A DNA stretch of 64,000 bases from Castor canadensis. Its lineage: Eukaryota > Chordata > Mammalia > Rodentia > Castoridae. The notes under the pieces are model-generated. The model saw only the letters and a program-made list of their open reading frames with translations. It made no database searches and was not told the origin of the DNA. Of the stretch, positions 58,131-64,000 are shown one piece after another (within the stretch, counting starts at the first letter, position 1; the number at the start of each line of letters is the position of its first letter). The stretch spans positions 4,839,333 to 4,903,332 of the forward strand of contig NC_133399.1 in assembly GCF_047511655.1 (NCBI RefSeq), written 5' to 3'. A program made the position numbers and the translations under genes.

Positions 58131-58513
58131 TGTAGCAGTGAAGAGGATCAGAAGAAAACAGACTAGGCCTGAGTCCTGATAAAGTAGCAGGGGGAAGGGA
58201 CGGCATAGCAAAGAGATAAAACCTAAAGAACTCAAAGGTGAAGAAGGTCACATAGTACTAGGGGTGGAAGGGCACTAAACAACTAGGCTGAAGTAGCCTA
58301 TAGAATTGCATCTAACCACATATGGGTTAAACCTTGTTTTTTTATTTTATTGCATCTGTAACCTGCTTGCAAGGGTATATAAGGTGAGACCCCTTTGTTC
58401 TTGGGGCTCAGCCTTTGAACATGAGTCCACTGGGTCTGTGCTGGCACAATAAACGTTGCTTCCTGCTAAATTGCCTCAGAGTCTTCTAACTCAGCTAAAA
58501 GCCTCCTGCAACA
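58131..58513 (+). repeat. Solo LTR
   Basis: 383 bp with TGTAGCAG...CTGCAACA ends, TATA-like GGGTATATAAGG (about 58373) and AATAAA (about 58448) followed by a U5-like end. No internal sequence adjoins it. Flanks (ATAT / GTAT) give only a 3-of-4 TSD match. Confidence 0.7.
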
Positions 58514-59518
58514 GTATTATCATATTTTCTCTCCACACAGGGTATCAAGTGTTTTCAAAATGTATGGTAAAGTTATTTCCTTGTTTATTTAAATTCAGGT
58601 AGCAATTTATTGGGCGGACTGAGGAGAAATCAGAGTCTTCCATCCTTGATGGGTAGCTTTGGTGGCTCAGTTTGCACATCTTCACCCAAATTGGACATCC
58701 TGAAGGAAAACTGAGGCTCAGCAGTAACTGAGCTCTTACAAAAATTAACCCATGAAGGATGGACTTGCATGATACATAAGATCTGGTCTGACCTGAAAGA
58801 AAAGGAATGTTGCAGAAGGGTTGTGAATGAAGAGAGGGGGAAGTGGAGGAATGAAAACAAAATTGGGATGAGGTCTTCATTAAGAAAGTGAAGAGAAAGA
58901 GAGAGAAAAAAAGTAAAATATCATAAAATGTTTGGAGACAGAAAAAGATGAAAGGTTTAATACACTCCTTCAGTTGAGTTTTTATGCCTTGAAAATAAAA
59001 AGTAAATAGAAAGCAATTTAGGATTATTAAAATATGCCAGAAATACTAAACTTGCTGTTACCTTTACTTCTAGGGAGTCTAAACAGGGAGAACCTACCTA
59101 AAAGGGTGAGGAAAACTCAAAAAGGAGCACTACACTGAAAGTCAAGGCCTCAAGTTTTTATTGGACTCAACAGAATGGAGGTGTTAATCCTACCTATGCC
59201 ACATGTTGGATGGAGGGAATTTTTGCTCTGGGATGACCAGGTTGGGCTTGTTATTTTAGGGGGGCTCCATTGACTACAGGTTGGTGGAATCCTGCTGTAT
59301 GTCATGAGCCATGTGTTAATATCAACAATTTGAGATATGATCCCTTATCAATATCTGAGCCATGATTCTTAGCCAGTATGTTTCCTAACTCCACACTTAG
59401 TCTCCATAAATATTTACCTGTGTTCTCTGGTGATTTTTTTTTGGGATTTTAATTACTAAGGTAACTGAGTCAAGTTCATATAAGAGTTGGTTGATGTGGT
59501 TAACAATGAGGACAGCCA
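58514..59518. other. Non-coding stretch between two LTRs
   Basis: No gene recognised. A 111-codon minus-strand frame (58545-58880) has no known motif. Confidence 0.4.
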
Positions 59519-59828
59519 TGTTAGGACTAGACTCCCTCCCCCTTGCAGATGGCTTACCTTTGTCTCCCTGAATAGATGCCAAGGACAGTTGGACAGACAG
59601 TGACCTAACTACAAGTTACCCATCTTGGTTGCCCAGCAACAATATCCCTTAGTGACCTTCCTGGTACTTTTCCATCAACCCCCTATATCTAGCCGAAGCC
59701 TGTGTATGGCAATGGCCTCTAGCTCTCTTGCTGGGGTCTCCCTCCCCAGGTCTCCTGCCTAAACAATAAACCCTGTATTGGTGTTTGAGCCATCTCTCTG
59801 CCTCTTCCATGCCTCTTATTTTCTAACA
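59519..59828 (+). repeat. LTR-like element (TGTTAG...CTAACA)
   Basis: 310 bp with 6-bp terminal inverted repeats TGTTAG/CTAACA and AATAAA at about 59765. No matching TSD in the flanks. AT-rich ERV-like sequence follows. Confidence 0.6.
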
Positions 59829-59839
59829 GTTTATTTAAC

Positions 59840-60410
59840 ACTTTCTAGATGACCTCATGGTTAAACAACTGTTATCCTGGGTGATTATAATACAGTTGGT
59901 ACCCTATAGATGTCTGTGACTGGGCTATTTGAGTTTTCTAAAACTGTTCTTTCCCCTTACAACTGATAAAAATCTAAGGTTTTACTTCAAGAGCAACAAC
60001 TAAACTAATATGTATATATAACATCTATAAAGCTGTTATGGTGTTAGTGGTTCCTGTATATTAAATGTATTTATGTTTTTCAAGTATATCAAGCCTTCTA
60101 AAATACAAAATTTAGGTAAACATGGTAACAAAAAGTTAACAGTACTGATATATTGTCCATCAGAATTTTAACCATGGCTTTTAAGTTTTTGTCATTACAG
60201 TTCTGATCCTTTTGGGACATTTACAATCAAGTCCATACAAAATTGACTCTAATAACTACTTATGTGTCAACCGGGTTAGCTTTTTAAATATCTGCTTTTG
60301 TTAGGTATCTGTTTTGTATTGTCCTTGTTTAGAAGCTCTCTGCCTAAGAACCACTCCTAAGCCTCTTTGTTGCTTAAATTTGGCTGAAAAGGTCTACTTG
60401 GCACTGACTG
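59840..60410 (+). mobile_element. ERV AT-rich module fragment (copy 4)
   Basis: 60150-60390 ('tttgggacatttacaatcaagtcc', 'gttagctttttaaatatctgcttttgtt') aligns with 25870-26100. The relation to the preceding LTR is uncertain. Confidence 0.5.
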
Positions 60411-60516
60411 TCACCTAATCTGATCATTATTTCCACCACCACCCCCACAACCTGGGAACAAAACCAACAAAACAGACAAAATACAGAAACAAGCAACTAA
60501 TCAAGGAAGATCTTCA

Positions 60517-60608
60517 GTCTGAGGCCATATCACTCTGAACACAGCCAATCTCATCTGATCTTGAAAGCTAAGCAGGGTCGGGCCTGATTAGTACTTGGAT
60601 GGAAAACA
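60517..60608 (+). pseudogene. 5S rRNA pseudogene, 3'-truncated
   Basis: Starts GTCTGAGGCCATATCACTC and includes GAAAGCTAAGCAGGGTCGGG and TTAGTACTTGGATGG, the most conserved part of vertebrate 5S rRNA. About the first 90 of 120 nt are present, with substitutions in helix I and the A-box region. The 3' strand of helix I is missing, so it cannot fold as 5S. Confidence 0.88.
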
Positions 60609-61283
60609 GATCTTCAGAAGAGACTGTTCAGAGATAAGCAATTTGGAGACAAGAGGGTAATGCCATCAAATTTCAAATGGAGGCACTGGTGCCAGACCTC
60701 TCAAAAATAACCAAGGCCAAGAGGATTAAAAAATGGTTCTTATGCATGTGTGGCTATTTGATATTAAAGCTGTTCCAGACACAAACTCATATTTTTAGAC
60801 AGGTTCTTCTACTTAAATAGAGACAAAATGACTATTTTTACTGGATCTAAACATGTCCTTTGATACTTAAAGATGGTGGTTTTAACTTTTTTTAAAACAA
60901 CATATTTTCTTGGACATATATACTGATAATATATTGTTGCCATGGTAATTCTACTCAGTTAAAAAAAAGACATTGTTTGGGTAAAAAAATAAATAAAATG
61001 TTCACCCATTAAAACTCCATTGGAGGGGCTGTTTTGTGTTTTCTTGTCTACTTCTCCCACTGCAGTTAAAGCAGCACAGATTGCTCCTTGAATCCACCAC
61101 ATTTGATTCAAGAAGATTCTCTCTAATGGAAATGCATCCCTGATCCAGCTTCATGGTGTAAGATCACCCTCTGGAACCTGAGTACCATCCCTCAACAGGA
61201 CTCCACTTCCCAGGAAACAACAGGGGAGCAAGAACAGTGGGACAACAGCTCTGCTTTTGTCATCCCAAAGGTTGACTAGTCTA
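60609..61283. other. Non-coding stretch
   Basis: No gene recognised. The last 250 bases are less AT-rich and could be decayed ERV sequence. Confidence 0.35.
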
Positions 61284-61285
61284 TG

Positions 61286-61632
61286 TGTTAGGAAAATGCC
61301 ACATACAGCACACAAAGGAGGCTCACGAGAGGTATCTCATGTCAAAAAGTTTAATAAGCAGGCTGGCTGGCTGAGAAAAAATGGCACAGCAGCTTTTCTC
61401 GGTGGGTCTGACCTTAAGTAGCATTTGGGAGAAAGCAAGGACAAGGGACAGACAAAGAGAGGGAGTGGGGGATAAGGAACAGTGGGCTTTGATCTGTAAG
61501 GGATGAGACCAGCTGCAGGATCAAGGTCTAGGGGTGGGCAAAGGAAGGTGGTGGGATAAGGAACAGTGGGCTTTGATCTGCAAGGGATAAACCCAGCTGC
61601 AGTTTAGGCTGCAGAAGAGGCAGTTCCCATCA
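61286..61632 (-). repeat. 3' LTR of family-C ERV
   Basis: 347 bp. On the minus strand it runs from TGATGGGAACTG to CCTAACA. ATTAAA (about 61350) is the likely polyadenylation signal. U3 has an internal direct repeat. Not similar to the LTR at 18852 although the interiors are. Confidence 0.75.
61468..61602 (-). repeat. Imperfect direct repeat in U3 (85-bp period)
   Basis: A segment of about 50 bp containing 'aacagtgggctttgatctg' at 61468-61517 recurs at 61553-61602. Duplicated U3 segments of this size are often enhancers in retroviral LTRs. Confidence 0.7.
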
Positions 61633-61647
61633 TTCCCCCATTTTTTT
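61633..61647 (-). promoter_or_regulatory. Polypurine tract
   Basis: Minus strand AAAAAAATGGGGGAA abuts the LTR. Confidence 0.75.
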
Positions 61648-61752
61648 GTTTAATAATAATGAGGGTAGGGGCTGAGGATCAGAAATTGGGGTGAAGCATC
61701 AGTCTCTTTAGCTGTTTCCTGCTGGCAGGGGGTGTTGTATGGGGCAGGATCC

Positions 61753-61980
61753 TCAGGCTCCTGTGGCATCCTGGATGGGGCCTTCACGGTAGTTTTTCTG
61801 GGTGGTTTTGGAGAGGCTCATATCCCTGGAGGTACAACTGGTTAAAATTTTGATTAGCAAGAGCAGACATGTAGTATGATACAAGGCAGGAAGCTTAAGA
61901 ATAGGAGAGCAAGAAATATAGGCATTAGGATGGGCATTGGCCAGGAGAACCACTGTGAAATGTTGTTCTCTAGAGGGTTT
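61753..61980 (-). pseudogene. Unassigned ERV 3' coding remnant
   Basis: A readable frame with PILKLPALYHTTCLLLLIKI, then LTSCTSRDMSLSKTT, homologous to the frame at 18450-18590. Its position after integrase suggests an env end, but I see no env motif. Confidence 0.4.
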
Positions 61981-61986
61981 TAAGAG

Positions 61987-62250
61987 TCAGTTCCTTAAAA
62001 GGTGCTGCCACTGGGGGATCCCATTGAGCTTGACAGTAGTGGGTGTTATGAGAATGACCAGATGAGGGCTGGTCCATCGAAGTCCCAATGGAGAGGGTAA
62101 AAGATCTTTTAGGAGAAACAGATCCCCTGGTTTAACAGAAATTGTTATAGGGTGGGGCAGGATCTGGTCTGCATGCTCTTTGAGAAGTTCCCTGAGAAGA
62201 TTAAGATAAAGCAAATAGTCATCCAGAGGAGCAGGGTGTGTTGGAGGCAA
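61987..62250 (-). pseudogene. integrase C-terminal domain remnant
   Basis: About 87 codons: LPHPITISVKPGDLFLLKDL then LGLRWTSPHLVILITPTTVK. This is the SH3-like C-terminal DNA-binding domain pattern (PGD..L.K......L...W..P). It is preceded directly by RT connection sequence; the zinc-binding and catalytic domains are gone. Confidence 0.75.
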
Positions 62251-62439
62251 GTTTTCTAAGAGAAATGGGTGACCATATATTATTTAAGACCCAAATAGGA
62301 ATATTAGGGGGAGCATAAAAGGTATCTGCTAAGGGACTGCATACCTAGGGATCTAAATTTTGTAAAATCCTATAACTCCCAAGCTTGTTGTAAGCTGTCT
62401 TAAGGTATTGGGGGGAGGGAAATGGAAGATTGGGTTGAT

Positions 62440-62703
62440 TTACTCATGACTCAGGCAATGAGTCTGTCCCTTTAAGAACACACCTAGGTAAGTGACCTGA
62501 GGGAGACATAACAGAGCCTTCTCCTTAGAGATGTTGTATTCCTGGAGGCCAGAAAATTTTAAAAGGGACTCAGTTGCATTGCAGATAAGGGGCTCTGTGC
62601 CTCTGCATTGAAGAAGGGTGGCCTCTGGGTAGAGCCAATCTAATAAGTCTCTGGTTAGGGCCTGTCCACAAAGATGAGGGCCGTCTTTAAATCCTTGTGG
62701 CAA
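62440..62703 (-). pseudogene. RT palm remnant (family C)
   Basis: MPQGFKDGPHLCGQALTRDL, then EATLLQ followed directly by CRGTEPLI, and later CLPQVTYLGVFLKGQTH. The PQGFK and VTYLGV landmarks of gammaretrovirus-like RT are clear. The YxDD catalytic motif expected after LLQ is absent, so RT is dead here. Confidence 0.8.
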
Positions 62704-62789
62704 GACTGACCACGTTAGTTGTTATGAAGCATTTGTGGGATCTTTAAAGGTAAATAGAGGCTGACTGTCAGGGTGCAGGTTAAATGTAA

Positions 62790-63440
62790 CACTGTTGGAT
62801 AAAAGAGAGATTTAACTCATCATTTTACATAAATTGACACTTTTAACTCTGTCAGTGTTTGTACCATATTTAGATAAATCTAGATACTGAACACAGTTAT
62901 AAGGTGGTCATTTAAGAGAACATTGCAAGAGCAAATGTATAAATGAACTCTGATTCAGTAGTACTTAAAGTTTGACAAGAACAGCAGAAAACATAATTTC
63001 TTTGATAAAGTCTTTTACTGTAACTTTTTTTTGTAGATGTTACTCAGAGCAGAACAATATTAAGATAACTGTTATTTTATAGTCACAGAGAATTTGATTT
63101 TAGTTTGACATGACTCTAAAAATCTTGTAGGCAACTCTTAGATTACATTTAACTTTAACTTTATTACATATTGAAGCTTATTATTATACATTTTTAAAAC
63201 TTACTTAGACTTTTATATAACATACTAAACCCTTTGATGGCTTGTCTTTATCCCTCCTATTTGAAACAATATTTAGGACAAACCCTTTTTCATTAAATCC
63301 TTTTTATCTAAAAATATTTTTTTAACTTTAAAAAAATACGTTTATTACCTATCTATATCTTTTTTAGTTGTTTACTTTGTACCTTGTATTTTAAAATTAA
63401 TTTTTATGAGAATTTTAAATTTATTATAGGAGCTGAAGTA
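62790..63440 (-). other. AT-rich noncoding module inside ERV (copy 5)
   Basis: Reverse complement aligns with 17490-18150 along its length ('ttatcttaatattgttctgctctgagtaacatctac'). It separates protease from middle RT. Confidence 0.75.
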
Positions 63441-63559
63441 ACTAGTTAGTAGTCCTTGTTTTTAAGGTATTTATGATAGGCAGAAGGCCTCATCGTCCTC
63501 AGGCTTGAGGGGATATTGTTTTGGTGTGGAAACTGTGAGGGATTTTTGAGTTTTATTTG

Positions 63560-63995
63560 AATAGGGAGGGCCATCAAGTCTCACCTTACACTCATTTTAT
63601 CAGTTTACATCATGGGATCTATTTGTTTTTGAATAAGGGGGCAGCAGAGATAGTTGCCTGGGGGAGGAGAATTTTAGTTTTTAGTTGTTATAGTAAATCT
63701 TATTCCAGCAGGGACACTGGAGTTTTAGGTACTATGAGGAATGAGTGACAGAAGAGGAGGTCTCCCCAAGAGAAGGCCAGAGGCTGGGTAAACTAGCACT
63801 CTAGGGGCTGACCAGATTTGTCCTGAATGATAACCTTGTCATTGGACTGGTGACCAGGAGAGAAAGATAAGACAGAGAAATGGGCTCTGATGTGTAGGAT
63901 GAAAATGACCTTTAGCTTTTTTACCATTATGACTACCCTAAGGCTCCAAGAACTGGAGTGTGGACAGGAGGCCAGGACCCATCAATCCATGGGAG
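63560..63995 (-). pseudogene. protease region remnant (family C)
   Basis: Reverse complement aligns with 16915-17350: 'agcccatttctctgtcttatctttctctcctgg', then 'ggtctccccaag...ctctggcc', then 'actccagtgtccctgctgg'. The frame is broken more often than in the plus-strand copy. Confidence 0.65.
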
Positions 63996-64000
63996 GTGGC

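Larger units (their letters stand above)
61286..64000 (-). mobile_element. Family-C ERV, 3' part (continues beyond the window)
   Basis: Minus strand, from 64000 down: protease region, AT-rich module, middle RT, RT-to-integrase joint, integrase C-terminus, unassigned tail, polypurine tract, LTR. It has the same order and same RT-integrase joint as the family-C segment at 16740-18600. The 5' LTR is outside the window, so age and TSD cannot be read. Confidence 0.85.

Noticed and set aside
58131..59828. One provirus bounded by the LTRs at 58131 and 59519
   Set aside because: The two LTRs are unrelated in sequence and the DNA between them has no retroviral landmarks.

Overview
The window is mammalian nuclear DNA from an accessory, repeat-dense region. 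There are no bacterial-type operons, and most of the sequence is LINE-1, SINE and endogenous retrovirus (ERV). The SINEs have a 'cagtggctcatgcc.gtaatcc' body joined to a tRNA-like 'ggctggtggagtggctcaag' tail, and the L1s have rodent-like ORF1/ORF2. I infer a rodent, perhaps a castorimorph (beaver/kangaroo-rat side); that placement is recognition, not proof. The only host coding sequence I can support is a KRAB-A exon (8872-8998) and a following small KRAB exon (9209-9260). I see no C2H2 zinc-finger array. Seven paralogous promoter-like modules, in both orientations, fit a KRAB zinc-finger gene cluster that grew by duplication.

Layout. 1-2738: 5' half of an L1 (minus). 3170-6013: an L1 with both ends and a 13-bp target-site duplication (TSD) but an internal deletion that fuses ORF1 in frame to the ORF2 tail. 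8.8-9.3 kb: KRAB exons. 9.3-10.5 kb: an LTR-like repeat. 14034-21158: an old plus-strand provirus (family A, tRNA-Thr primer site, TSD CTCC) with a chimeric or nested interior. 22.2-25.1 kb: promoter-like module A. 26.6-28.2 kb: an L1 tail. 28.2-30.0 kb: module B (inverted). 34.6-35.6 kb: CpG-rich module E. 35866-44728: a young, nearly complete minus-strand gammaretrovirus-like provirus of the same family A (TSD GATG). 45.0-46.0 kb: module F, the CpG-depleted paralogue of E. 48.9-55.6 kb: modules C, G and D, with an L1 inserted in D. 58.1-59.8 kb: two solo-LTR-like elements. 60517-60608: a 5S rRNA pseudogene. 61286 to the end: a minus-strand ERV of a second family (family C), also present inside the old provirus.

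Main points. (1) The minus-strand provirus keeps LTRs with 5 differences in 478 bp, primer site, polypurine tract, a gag UAG/pol readthrough junction with a drawable pseudoknot at the 8-nt spacing known from murine leukaemia virus, protease, RT, RNase H, integrase and env. It is broken by an in-frame stop in gag, a frame break in the RT catalytic motif, two pol stops and an env frame break, so it looks coding-defective. (2) Two family-C copies share the same RT-to-integrase deletion joint and the same AT-rich noncoding module where RT should be, suggesting amplification of an already defective element. (3) Paralogous modules act as natural controls: one gives the empty site for an L1 insertion, and another pair shows sharply contrasting CpG retention.
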